DNA of 64,000 nt, from the NCBI RefSeq assembly GCF_014191545.1, contig NZ_AP023361.1, forward strand, positions 462,501-526,500, read 5' to 3'. Of the stretch, positions 47,813 through 55,329 are shown in pieces. Made by a program: the position numbers and the translations under genes. The stretch is from Terrihabitans soli. GTDB taxonomy: Bacteria; Pseudomonadota; Alphaproteobacteria; Rhizobiales; Methylopilaceae. The notes under the pieces are model-generated. The model had not been told where the DNA came from. It saw only the letters and a program-made list of their open reading frames with translations, and ran no database searches. The stretch's first letter is position 1, and the number at the start of each line of letters is the position of its first letter.

Positions 47813-48769
47813 ATGCCGGTTCCCTTCGTTTCGATCCCTGAAAATCCCTGTCCCGCCAATGCCGAAGGCTTCGATCTGAAGACCTCGGATGGTGTTGTTC
47901 TGCGGGTCGGGCGCTTCAAGGCGCCCTCCGACCGGCCCTTCAAGGGCACGGTCTGCCTGTTTCAGGGGCGCGGCGAATTCATCGAAAAATATTTCGAGGT
48001 CATCGGCGAGCTGAACGAACGCGGCTTCACCGTCGCGGCGCTCGACTGGCGCGGGCAGGGCGGCTCGCAGCGCCGTCTCAAAAATGCCAAGCGCGGCCAT
48101 GTCCGCCATTTCGACGATTTCCAGACCGACATCCTCGCCTTCATGGAGGATTTCGTCCGGCCGGAATGTCATCCGCCGTTTTTCGGCCTCGCCCATTCCA
48201 TGGGCGGGCCGATCCTGCTCGAAGCAACGCGCCGGCGCGCCACCTGGTGGGACCGGCTTGTACTGACAGCGCCGATGATCGGCCTGCCCGGCATGGCCGC
48301 CGATCCTTTGACGCGCCGTCTTGCGGTTCTTCTCGTCTGGCTCGGCATGGGCACGTTCTTCGTGCCGGGCGGCACGGCGCGCGATTACGCCGAGCGCGGC
48401 TTCGACAACAATCTTCTGACGTCCGATCCGAAGCGCCATGCGCGGCTCGTCGCGCTGTGCAAGGCCGCCGATCATCTCACCATCGGCTCGCCCACCATCG
48501 GCTGGCTGCGCGCCGCCCATCGCGCCATGGAGCTTCTGGAAGATCCCGAACGCGTCTCGCAGATCCGGACGCCGACTTTGTTTTTCGCCGCCAGCGAAGA
48601 CAAGATCGTCGCCAACCGGCCGATGGAATTGCTCGCCCATCAGATGCGCACGGCGGAAGTGATTACGCTGCCGACGGCGCGGCATGAGCTGCTGATGGAA
48701 CGCGACGCCATCCGCAAAGCCTTCTGGACGGCCTTCGACGCGTTTATTCCCGGCAGTCCGACGTTCTAG
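47813..48769 (+). CDS. Alpha/beta hydrolase, lysophospholipase type
   Basis: The 318-residue protein has the monoacylglycerol-lipase/lysophospholipase layout: oxyanion region LFQGRGEFIEKY, DWRGQGGSQR, nucleophile serine in GLAHSMGGPIL (residue about 128), Asp in AASEDKIV and His in PTARHELLME. No signal peptide is visible, so it is cytoplasmic or membrane-bound. A TTG at 47807 could extend it by two residues. The hsp20 promoter region lies directly upstream. Confidence 0.85.
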   Translation: MPVPFVSIPENPCPANAEGFDLKTSDGVVLRVGRFKAPSDRPFKGTVCLFQGRGEFIEKYFEVIGELNERGFTVAALDWRGQGGSQRRLKNAKRGHVRHFDDFQTDILAFMEDFVRPECHPPFFGLAHSMGGPILLEATRRRATWWDRLVLTAPMIGLPGMAADPLTRRLAVLLVWLGMGTFFVPGGTARDYAERGFDNNLLTSDPKRHARLVALCKAADHLTIGSPTIGWLRAAHRAMELLEDPERVSQIRTPTLFFAASEDKIVANRPMELLAHQMRTAEVITLPTARHELLMERDAIRKAFWTAFDAFIPGSPTF

Positions 48770-48773
48770 GCGT

Positions 48774-49559
48774 TCAGGCTTTCGCCGCCAGCAGCTCGAG
48801 CGCGGCGGCATGGACTCTACGGTCCCCGGCGGCGATGACGCGGCCGCCTTTGTGCGCGGGCCCGCCTTCCCAATCGGTAATGATACCGCCCGCGCCTTCG
48901 ACGATCGGGATCAGCGCGACGATATCGTAGGGCTTCAATTCGCTTTCGACGATGATGTCGATCTGTCCGGCCGCCAGCATGCAATAGGCATAGCAATCGC
49001 CGCCATAGCGCGTATGGCGCGTCGCGGCTTCCATCGCCTCGAACGCCGCCAGATCCTTGCCCTGGAAAATGCGCGGCGAGGTCGAGGACATGATGGCGTC
49101 TTCGAGCTTTGTGCAGGAGCGGACGCGAAGCTTGCGGTCGCCGAGCGGGCCGCGATAGCGCGCCGCGCCGCCATCGCCGAGAAAGCGCTCTTTGGTGAAA
49201 GGCTGGCTCATCACGCCATAGACCGGCGCGCCGTTCTTCATCAGGCCGATCAGCGTGCCCCAGGTCGGCAGGCCGGTAATGAAGCCGCGCGTGCCGTCGA
49301 TCGGGTCGAGCACCCAGACATAATCGGCGTCTTCGCTCTCATTGCCGAATTCCTCGCCGACAATGCCGTGCGAGGGAAAGGTCGCCTTGATCAGCTGGCG
49401 CATCGCCGCTTCCCCGGCATGGTCGGCCGCGGTGACGGGGTCGAAGCTTTTGCCGCCTTTGTTTTCGACGCCGATGGTCGTGCGGAAAAACGGCATGACG
49501 GCTTCGCCGGCCACGGTCGCGAGACGGTCCACGAAGGCTTCGAAATCGACTGCGGTCAT
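48774..49559 (-). CDS. hisN: Inositol-monophosphatase family histidinol-phosphatase
   Basis: The 261-residue phosphatase shows the metal sites of the family: IVGEEFGNES (first Glu), WVLDPIDGTRGFITG, and the C-terminal GGDCYAYCMLAAGQID. The phrasing DPIDGTRGFI and the GGDCYAY block fit the HisN-type histidinol-phosphatase of alphaproteobacteria better than SuhB. It would make histidinol from histidinol phosphate. The ATG at 49559 lies 10 bases after the amidohydrolase gene, so they form an operon. Confidence 0.85.
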   Translation of the reverse strand: MTAVDFEAFVDRLATVAGEAVMPFFRTTIGVENKGGKSFDPVTAADHAGEAAMRQLIKATFPSHGIVGEEFGNESEDADYVWVLDPIDGTRGFITGLPTWGTLIGLMKNGAPVYGVMSQPFTKERFLGDGGAARYRGPLGDRKLRVRSCTKLEDAIMSSTSPRIFQGKDLAAFEAMEAATRHTRYGGDCYAYCMLAAGQIDIIVESELKPYDIVALIPIVEGAGGIITDWEGGPAHKGGRVIAAGDRRVHAAALELLAAKA

Positions 49560-49569
49560 ATGGAAAAAA

Positions 49570-50460
49570 TCATTCCGCGGCGGCGCGACGGATTTGCAGT
49601 TCGCTCTGCGCGAACAGAACGAGCTGCTGGGCAAACGCGCCGAGCTTGCCGCAGAGGACGGCAAAGCCCGCGGTGCGTTCGTGGCTCTTCTCGTCCATAT
49701 AGAGCGCGCGGTTGATCTCGATCTGCAGCGCATGAATGCCGGCAACGGGCGCGCCGTAATGCTCGGTGATATAGCCGCCGGCATAAGGCCTGTTGCGCGC
49801 GACGGTGAAGCCGAGGCCGCGCAGCGTCACTTCGGCAAGATCGGTGATGCCGGCGCTGCAGGATGTGCCGTAGCGGTCGCCGAGCACGATATCGGCGCGC
49901 TGGCGCTCTTCGCGCGCAAGGCCGGTCGAGGGCATGGAATGGCAATCGATGAGGACGGCCGCGCCGAACTGGTCGCGCACGCGGGCGAGCAGATCTTCCA
50001 GCGTCGCATGATAGGGCTTGTAGAGCGTCTCGATGCGGCGGATCGCTTCTTCGACGGGCAGGCGCCGGTCGTAGATTTCCTGCGCATCGCCGACGACGCG
50101 GGCGATCGTGCCGAGCCCGCCGGCAACCCTCAGCGAGCGCGTATTCGCATAGGCCGGAAGCCGGCCCTCGAACATGCGCGGGTCGAGCTCATAGGGCTCG
50201 CGGTTCACATCGAGAAAGGCGCGCGGGAAATGGGCGCGCATCAAGGGCGCGCCGTGATCGACCGCGGCAAGGAAGAGTTCGTCGACGAAGGCGTCTTCGG
50301 AGCGCCGCAGAGCCAAAGCGTCAAGGCGGACGGAGGCGAGGAAGGCGGCCTGGTAGCGGGCGCCCGAATGCGGCGAATTGAACACAACCGGCGCGGTGAT
50401 GCGCTCGGGTGCGACAATCTCGAATTCGGGGTGCGGCTCGGCGCCGGGTTCGGCCGTCAT
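49570..50460 (-). CDS. N-formylglutamate amidohydrolase family protein
   Basis: The 296-residue protein carries the family blocks VVFNSPHSGARY, FPRAFLDVNREPYELD, LIDCHSMPS and ALQIEINRALYMDE, with the metal-binding His and Asp residues intact. The family hydrolyses N-formylglutamate in histidine degradation, but many members act on other N-acyl amino acids. Its divergent placement upstream of cpdR is, as I recall, conserved in related bacteria. It is co-transcribed with the hisN-like gene. Confidence 0.88.
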   Translation of the reverse strand: MTAEPGAEPHPEFEIVAPERITAPVVFNSPHSGARYQAAFLASVRLDALALRRSEDAFVDELFLAAVDHGAPLMRAHFPRAFLDVNREPYELDPRMFEGRLPAYANTRSLRVAGGLGTIARVVGDAQEIYDRRLPVEEAIRRIETLYKPYHATLEDLLARVRDQFGAAVLIDCHSMPSTGLAREERQRADIVLGDRYGTSCSAGITDLAEVTLRGLGFTVARNRPYAGGYITEHYGAPVAGIHALQIEINRALYMDEKSHERTAGFAVLCGKLGAFAQQLVLFAQSELQIRRAAAE

Positions 50461-50501
50461 GGAGAAGGGGACGCTCTCTTAATTCGTTTCCTCGGACCGA
50501 A

Positions 50502-50601
50502 AAACACCCGGCCCAGGGAGATGGTGCCGTGCGTCGGGGGTTATGTCCACCCGCCGTTCACTCGTCCGGCCCGCTTAAGTGCCGATGTGAACCGGGTGTT
50601 T
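50502..50601. other. Ten-bp inverted repeat spanning the cpdR upstream region
   Basis: aaacacccgg at 50502-50511 and its exact complement ccgggtgttt at 50592-50601 enclose 80 bases between the divergent amidohydrolase and cpdR genes. The downstream arm ends 52 bases before the cpdR start. It might form a leader stem or reflect two half sites of a regulator. Confidence 0.4.
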
Positions 50602-50653
50602 ACGGTCAGCCCCGCTTATGGGAAGAAAGAGGGGCTCGCGGGCGATATTTTCC

Positions 50654-51022
50654 ATGACCGACATCACCAAGATCATTCTGGCCGAAGACGACAACGACAT
50701 GCGCCGCTTCCTTGTGAAGGCGCTGGAGAATGCCGGTTACGAGGTCGTTTCCTTCGATAACGGCCTGTCGGCCTATCATCGCCTCCGGGAAGAGCCCTTC
50801 GAGCTCCTCCTGACGGACATTGTGATGCCGGAAATGGACGGGATCGAGCTGGCCCGCAGGGCCGCCGAGCTCGATCCGGACATCAAGATCATGTTCATCA
50901 CGGGTTTTGCGGCGGTGGCCCTCAAGCCCGATGCCGGAACCCCCAAGGACGCCAAGGTGCTGTCCAAGCCCTTCCATCTGCGCGACCTCGTCAACGAGGT
51001 CCAGAAGATGCTGGCGGCGTAA
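50654..51022 (+). CDS. cpdR: CpdR-type single-domain response regulator
   Basis: This 122-residue receiver resembles CpdR, which in its unphosphorylated state directs ClpXP to degrade cell-cycle proteins. The acidic pocket LAEDDNDMRRF, phosphoacceptor Asp55 in LLTDIVMPEMDG, the ITGFAAVALK segment and the invariant Lys in VLSKPFHLRDL are intact. The C terminus ends in two alanines, which in CpdR matter for its own degradation. The ATG at 50654 gives the normal N terminus MTDITKIILAEDD. A tRNA gene follows downstream. Confidence 0.9.
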   Translation: MTDITKIILAEDDNDMRRFLVKALENAGYEVVSFDNGLSAYHRLREEPFELLLTDIVMPEMDGIELARRAAELDPDIKIMFITGFAAVALKPDAGTPKDAKVLSKPFHLRDLVNEVQKMLAA

Positions 51023-51095
51023 AAAGAGGCTGTTTTCGCGCCTTGCGGCCCGCGGCCCGAGCCGGTATATCCGGCGCCTCCGCTTTATGGAAAAT

Positions 51096-51170
51096 GGGCG
51101 ATTAGCTCAGCGGGAGAGCACTTCCTTGACATGGAAGGGGTCACAGGTTCAATCCCTGTATCGCCCACCA
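51096..51170 (+). tRNA. tRNA-Val (GAC)
   Basis: A 75-base cloverleaf with acceptor stem gggcgat/atcgccc and an encoded CCA end. The anticodon stem cttcc/ggaag encloses the loop ttgacat (anticodon GAC). The T arm is cacaggttcaatccctgt. No integrase or repeat marks an insertion at its 3' end. Confidence 0.96.
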
Positions 51171-51311
51171 TTTTCCAGTGCCTTACGAGGCAGTTGCCGC
51201 CAAAGGGCGATCTGCCATCTTGACCGTTCCCGCAGGGTTTTCTAACTCGACGCCACAGCGAATTGACACGGGCACCGCGCGCGGCAAGCCCGCGATCTGA
51301 AGGGGTAAGGA

Positions 51312-51650
51312 ATGAACATGGCCGTATTGAAAAAAACGCCCGCTATCGACTTCCTCGACAAGCTCGGTGGCCTGATCAAATCGGGCAGCTACAAGGAGGC
51401 TTCGCAGGCTTACAAGGATTTCGAAAAGGCCAATCCGACGGCCGATTTCATGATCCTCGAAGCCGTGCCGTTCCGCGTCCAGAACCAGATCATCAAAACG
51501 GTCGGCTCGCCGACGGCGTTTTCGATCTACTCGCTGCGCCATCCGACCTGGACGACCGAGATCGTCGAAGCGTTCGAGGATCCGGCGAAGTTCGATGCTT
51601 ATGTCAAAAAGCTCGAAGCCGATGTGCGCGCCTCGCAGCCGAAGAAGTAA
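51312..51650 (+). CDS. Hypothetical protein (112 aa)
   Basis: The protein begins MNMAVLKKTPAIDFLDKLGG and is predicted to be mostly helical and soluble, with a lysine-rich C terminus. A ribosome binding site (aggggtaagga) supports the ATG. No domain is recognised. Its 3' side ends in a large branched terminator structure. Confidence 0.7.
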   Translation: MNMAVLKKTPAIDFLDKLGGLIKSGSYKEASQAYKDFEKANPTADFMILEAVPFRVQNQIIKTVGSPTAFSIYSLRHPTWTTEIVEAFEDPAKFDAYVKKLEADVRASQPKK

Positions 51651-51676
51651 GGTCCGGCAGCAGCTGAGAATTTGAG

Positions 51677-51781
51677 AAAAGCCGGGCAGCCCAGTCGGGC
51701 AGCCAAGCCGAGTGTTCCCGGGCTTGGCCCGCTCGATAGGCTGAACCCCGGCAACAGCCGGGTTCAGCGCCCGGCTTTTTT
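51677..51781 (+). terminator. Branched stem-loop terminator, possibly an RNA element
   Basis: The outer stem aaaagccgggc (51677-51687) pairs with gcccggctttttt (51769-51781) and is followed by T. Two inner hairpins sit inside it: gccaagcc with ggcttggc, and ctgaacccc-ggc with gccgggttcag. The whole is about 105 bases, far more complex than a simple terminator, and lies 27 bases after the preceding stop codon. Confidence 0.65.
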
Positions 51782-51916
51782 GCGTTCGCGAATACGTGAA
51801 ATCCCCAAGCTCTTCGGTTAATGACACGCCACAATCGCGTGTCATGATGGCTGCAATGGAACGGAGCGCGCACGGCGCCCTCAAACGTTCCGCACCAATG
51901 ACAGACGGAGGAGTTC

Positions 51917-52111
51917 ATGTCGTCCAAGACGGAGCTTCTGAAAGAGGCGCGGCGATGCGCCTATGAAGCCTCGCGCGGGGTCAGTCCCGGCATGTTCCGG
52001 GGATTGTCGAAATTCTACGGTTCGCTCGCCGAGAGCGAACCGCAGAGCGAGGCGCGGCGCGAACCCGCGCACCGGCGCAAAAAATCTCCCGAGAAGGAAC
52101 TCGGGAGATAG
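51917..52111 (+). CDS. Small basic protein, unknown (64 aa)
   Basis: A strong ribosome binding site (ggaggag) precedes the ATG. The product begins MSSKTELLKEARRCAYEASRG and ends in a basic Lys/Arg-rich tail. No signal or membrane segment is present. A perfect hairpin (atctcccgag with ctcgggagat) covers its last codons and probably ends transcription. Confidence 0.6.
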   Translation: MSSKTELLKEARRCAYEASRGVSPGMFRGLSKFYGSLAESEPQSEARREPAHRRKKSPEKELGR

Positions 52112-52144
52112 ACATCTCGTCAGGGAAATTCGGCCGGAAGCCGC

Positions 52145-52408
52145 TTAGTCGAAAATCTTGATCAGAGCGTCGAGAACCGGCGAGGTCGTGCGCGTTGCCG
52201 ATGAGGCGCGGTATTCGGTCCAGCGCGGCGCGCCTTCGATCACGAGGACGCCGTTCTGCATGTATTCGCGGCCCTGATGTCCGCCGGTATCGGTGAACTG
52301 GGCGCGGTGCTCGGTGCGGGTTTCGGTTTCGGTCGATGCATCGTGCGCGGTGGCGATGAACGTTGTCGCCGCCAGAAGTGCCGTCCCGATGATGAAGCTG
52401 CGGACCAT
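52145..52408 (-). CDS. Small exported protein, unknown (87 aa)
   Basis: The signal peptide MVRSFIIGTALLAATTFIATAH is followed by an acidic, Thr/Glu-rich segment and a C-terminal part with ALIKIFD. No family is recognised. The ATG at 52408 follows ggaggagttgag; a GTG directly before it is an alternative. A CtrA-type site lies 23 bases upstream. Confidence 0.7.
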   Translation of the reverse strand: MVRSFIIGTALLAATTFIATAHDASTETETRTEHRAQFTDTGGHQGREYMQNGVLVIEGAPRWTEYRASSATRTTSPVLDALIKIFD

Positions 52409-52430
52409 CACTCAACTCCTCCAAACCTTG

Positions 52431-52445
52431 TTAACGTATTGTTAA
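52431..52445 (-). promoter_or_regulatory. CtrA-type binding site (TTAA-N7-TTAA)
   Basis: ttaa at 52431-52434 and ttaa at 52442-52445 are separated by exactly seven bases (cgtattg), and each is followed by c. This is the full CtrA consensus of alphaproteobacteria. It lies in front of the small exported protein gene. CpdR, encoded nearby, acts on CtrA turnover in Caulobacter. Confidence 0.55.
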
Positions 52446-52536
52446 CGCACGGGATGGGGGTGGAGCGAGTCCTTTCGCCGGTTAGGGTTTATCCGGTGCC
52501 GGGTGGGTTGCCCCCACCCGGCGGTCCTGAAAGCCT

Positions 52537-52821
52537 TTATTCCACGATCTGAATGATCCTGCGGCTCGACGGTTCGACGATGACCCTGCGGTCGTTCACC
52601 ACCGCATAGCGGTAGGTCGTCACTTCCGGCACGGTGTAGAATTCAACATCGGCCGGCAGCACCGTGCCGACCGCGATCGGGCCGTCATAGGTGACCGAGC
52701 GGCCTTCCCGGACGATGTATTCCCGCTCCCGCGGGCCGATCTGGATATCGAGCAGCTGGGCAAAGGCGGGCGTTGTGAAGGTGGCGGCCGCCAGTGCCGC
52801 TCCGAGCATGAGCTTCTTCAT
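52537..52821 (-). CDS. Small exported DUF1236-like protein (94 aa)
   Basis: The signal peptide is MKKLMLGAALAAATFTTPAFAQ. The mature part, with VGTVLPADVEFYTVPE and YRYAVVNDRRVIVEPSSRRIIQIVE, fits the DUF1236 family of short periplasmic proteins in Hyphomicrobiales, whose function is unknown. The start follows an agggagacgc site. Confidence 0.8.
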   Translation of the reverse strand: MKKLMLGAALAAATFTTPAFAQLLDIQIGPREREYIVREGRSVTYDGPIAVGTVLPADVEFYTVPEVTTYRYAVVNDRRVIVEPSSRRIIQIVE

Positions 52822-52925
52822 AAGCGTCTCCCTGTGTCTCCGGGCCCCAAAGCCGAACGGGCGGGAGAGACGGGAGTTCCGGGTGAAGTTGCAGTGCGCC
52901 GTCGCTGCGGCTATCCGCCCTTTAC

Positions 52926-53213
52926 CTATTGAATCAGCTTGATCCAGTCGGGGCCGGGGAAGGGCGGGCGCTCGTCCAGCTCGATGCGGGCGGGGCCGCG
53001 CGCGCCGTTCATATAGATGAAGCGGTCGGGCGGCGCGGGCGTGATCCGCGCGTAATAGGTCACGGGTGCGCCATAGGCGCGGCCGGTGTCCGTATAATAG
53101 CGCCGGATTTCGTAATCGCGCGTCGCGTCCTGCTGCACCGGCGCGCCATAGTCGGCGGCCAGCGCGCTGACGCTGATTGTCGACAAAAGAATACCAACGA
53201 GAAATGTTCTCAT
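52926..53213 (-). CDS. Small exported protein, unknown (95 aa)
   Basis: Signal peptide to about residue 20 (VSALAADYGA). The mature part is aromatic and rich in Arg and Tyr (IRRYYTDTGRAYGAPVTYYARI), followed by FIYMNGARGPARIELDERPPFPGPDWI. No family is recognised. The ATG at 53213 follows gggagtgagcaa. Its place among other small exported proteins suggests an envelope function. Confidence 0.68.
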   Translation of the reverse strand: MRTFLVGILLSTISVSALAADYGAPVQQDATRDYEIRRYYTDTGRAYGAPVTYYARITPAPPDRFIYMNGARGPARIELDERPPFPGPDWIKLIQ

Positions 53214-53343
53214 TTGCTCACTCCCGCTACGCAACACCGGCGGAGAGCTTACGGTTCCCCCTGTAATAAAACGAAAATTCTCGATGTGAATTATCTAATC
53301 TTCCGTTAGTGAATGTTAATTGTGGCTTTTGGATTGTCGGTAC

Positions 53344-53535
53344 ATGGTGCGTTTTATGGAAGCCGATACCGACATCAACGAAGCCGAGCGCATGGCGCTC
53401 ATCATCGGTGAACTCGCCGACAGGGCTCGTGCGGCCGGCTTCCCGGTGATCGCCCATCTGCTCGATATGGCGCAGATGGAGGCACGCGATAACGCCATCC
53501 GCGAAATGGACGCGGCGCTCCCCAGCCTGAATTAG
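53344..53535 (+). CDS. Small acidic protein, unknown (63 aa)
   Basis: The product starts MVRFMEADTDINEAERMALI and is helical, with no signal or membrane segment. An ATG at 53356 is an alternative. Ribosome binding is weak for both. Codon use fits the genome. No family is recognised. Confidence 0.55.
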   Translation: MVRFMEADTDINEAERMALIIGELADRARAAGFPVIAHLLDMAQMEARDNAIREMDAALPSLN

Positions 53536-53541
53536 CCCCGG

Positions 53542-53757
53542 TCAGTCCGGCGCATAGCGGCAATAGGGCTTGCTCGACGCCTTGCGGTGCACGCAGCGCT
53601 TTTCCGGCTTCTGCCACTTCTTCCAGGCCGGCGTCGTGTCGGTCCGCGCGTTCGGCTGCGTGTTCGGCTGTGCGCCATAGGCGATCTGGGCCGGCGCACC
53701 CGTCGGCAGCCCGGCGCCGGCAAGAGCGATCAGCGCCCCGAGAACAATCACGCGCAT
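53542..53757 (-). CDS. Small exported protein, unknown (71 aa)
   Basis: The signal peptide ends at about APAQIAYG. The mature part has an Asn/Thr/Pro-rich stretch and then two cysteines in RCVHRKASSKPYCRYAP. The ATG at 53757 follows gggggagatatc. No family is recognised. It converges with the acidic 63-residue gene upstream on the other strand. Confidence 0.65.
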   Translation of the reverse strand: MRVIVLGALIALAGAGLPTGAPAQIAYGAQPNTQPNARTDTTPAWKKWQKPEKRCVHRKASSKPYCRYAPD

Positions 53758-53852
53758 GATATCTCCCCCGAACACCCCAACGCGCCGACCCTAAGCCACG
53801 GCGCGCGATCGGCAAAGCCGCCAGCCGGCGGCGGGATAGCACCGCCGCATCC

Positions 53853-54728
53853 TCAGTTCAGCGGCATCCGCTCTGCCGGAACGCACCAGCCCGTCCGGCA
53901 AGGCGTGCGCCAGTCGCCGGATGTGGCCGGTTCTTCCGGCGGCGAGCTTGGCAGCGGCGTCCCGTTGTAGACGTGCCAGCCGATCAGCAGGATGACCACG
54001 ACTGCAGGCAGCGCGTAAACCGCGCCGCGCCTCATCTGTCCCCGGCGATGCGCACGGGTGTCTTCATCCTTGCTCTGCACCACGCGCACGCCGCGCCCCT
54101 CGGCATAGCCGATGAAATGCTCAAAGCCCGGAAAGTGTGCAGACAGTTCGTGCCGCCGGAAGCCGCTATAGAAGATGACCGGGGATGTGAAATCGCGAAG
54201 ATTGATCTCGGTCACATCGCTCCACGGAACCCGGGTCTTGCGCCCGAGTGCTTTGGTGAAGGCGACACCGTCTTCCGAAAATTCGATCCGGGTATGCGCC
54301 ATGCGGTGAGCGATGGCGGCGCAGCCGATGCTGAAAATGGCCCATGGCACAAACTGGAGAAGCGCCGCATCGCGCGTTGCGGGGCGTGGGCCGAAGCTCA
54401 TCCACGAAACACTGTCGCCGGAGAGATAAGCGAAGAGAGAAACGGCGTGCCAGAGCGCCGGCATCGCAATGACACCGGCGAGGATGGCCAGAAGCAGCAT
54501 TTTGTCGGTGACGTGCGGATAGGTCCAGGTGATGCGGAGCGGCTGGGCCGGGGGCGGAAACAGCAATCCGTACCAGACATAGCGGATAAGCAGCGGCGGG
54601 AGCGCGACAAGAGCGATCACGGCGGCAAAGCCGACGGCCGTTCTCATGTTCGGAGCGCTGAGAATCTCCAGATGGCCCCACATGTTCGATAAAACCGCCG
54701 AATAAGGTTCGTCTGTTTTCGCGTGCAA
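53853..54728 (-). CDS. Membrane protein with PH-like cytoplasmic part (291 aa)
   Basis: Three hydrophobic segments lie in the N-terminal 150 residues (RTAVGFAAVIALVALPPLLI; MLLLAILAGVIAMPALWHAVS; LLQFVPWAIFSIGCAAIAHR). A soluble region then reads TRIEFSEDGVAFTKALGRKTRVPWSDVTEI, which resembles bacterial PH-like domains. A last helix (VVVILLIGWHVY) ends the protein. Function unknown. ATG at 54728 or at 54683 could start it. Confidence 0.7.
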   Translation of the reverse strand: MHAKTDEPYSAVLSNMWGHLEILSAPNMRTAVGFAAVIALVALPPLLIRYVWYGLLFPPPAQPLRITWTYPHVTDKMLLLAILAGVIAMPALWHAVSLFAYLSGDSVSWMSFGPRPATRDAALLQFVPWAIFSIGCAAIAHRMAHTRIEFSEDGVAFTKALGRKTRVPWSDVTEINLRDFTSPVIFYSGFRRHELSAHFPGFEHFIGYAEGRGVRVVQSKDEDTRAHRRGQMRRGAVYALPAVVVILLIGWHVYNGTPLPSSPPEEPATSGDWRTPCRTGWCVPAERMPLN

Positions 54729-54772
54729 AGTAGAGATATGCTACCGGAGAGTGAAGTGCCGGGGGAATTGAA

Positions 54773-55282
54773 ATGGCTTTTGAGCGCGGGGTTCTGGCTG
54801 CCGTATTCCTGATGGCGGCCCTGCCCGCCGCATACGCGGTGGGACCGAAAGGGCATGTTGCAACGATTATGTTCGAGACGGATTCGGAGACAAACAACGC
54901 TCCTTTGTACGCGCATCCAAGCTTCGACTGTACCTCGAAGAAAAAGATCATCGACAAGTTCAACCGCATCGAGTTCTGGGCAAAGAACAAGCGCGAGTTT
55001 TCCATGACGAAGGAGGTTCCGGCCAATGCGCCCTTCACCTTCTCCATCTACGGGCGAACCCATGTGAGGTGGGATGCGGGGATGCGGGAGGTGTTCACGG
55101 TCTGTGAGCCGATCCTGTCTTTCACGCCGCAAGCCGGCGCGACCTATCTGGCACGCCATTCCATGAACCTTCGAGGCGATTGCGCGCTCGCTTTGTTCCG
55201 GCGCAATGGAGCGGCTCTGACGCCCGAGCCGGCTTCGCGGCTTGTGTGCCCCGTGCTGAACGGCACGCCGGTGTCTCAGTAA
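54773..55282 (+). CDS. Exported protein, unknown (169 aa)
   Basis: The signal peptide ends AAYAVGPKG. Four cysteines are seen in the mature part (SFDCTSKK, VCEPIL, GDCALAL, LVCPVLNG), so two disulfides are likely. No family is recognised. It diverges from the preceding membrane protein gene with 44 bases between. The SRAP gene starts 47 bases later on the same strand and may be co-transcribed. Confidence 0.7.
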   Translation: MAFERGVLAAVFLMAALPAAYAVGPKGHVATIMFETDSETNNAPLYAHPSFDCTSKKKIIDKFNRIEFWAKNKREFSMTKEVPANAPFTFSIYGRTHVRWDAGMREVFTVCEPILSFTPQAGATYLARHSMNLRGDCALALFRRNGAALTPEPASRLVCPVLNGTPVSQ

Positions 55283-55329
55283 CAGCGACGAGCCTTGCGG
55301 CGGCCACCCAAAACCCCGAAACAGGCCAA

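Noticed and set aside
51096-51170. tRNA-Val as an island attachment site
   Set aside because: No integrase and no repeat of the tRNA 3' end was found within the following 10 kb.
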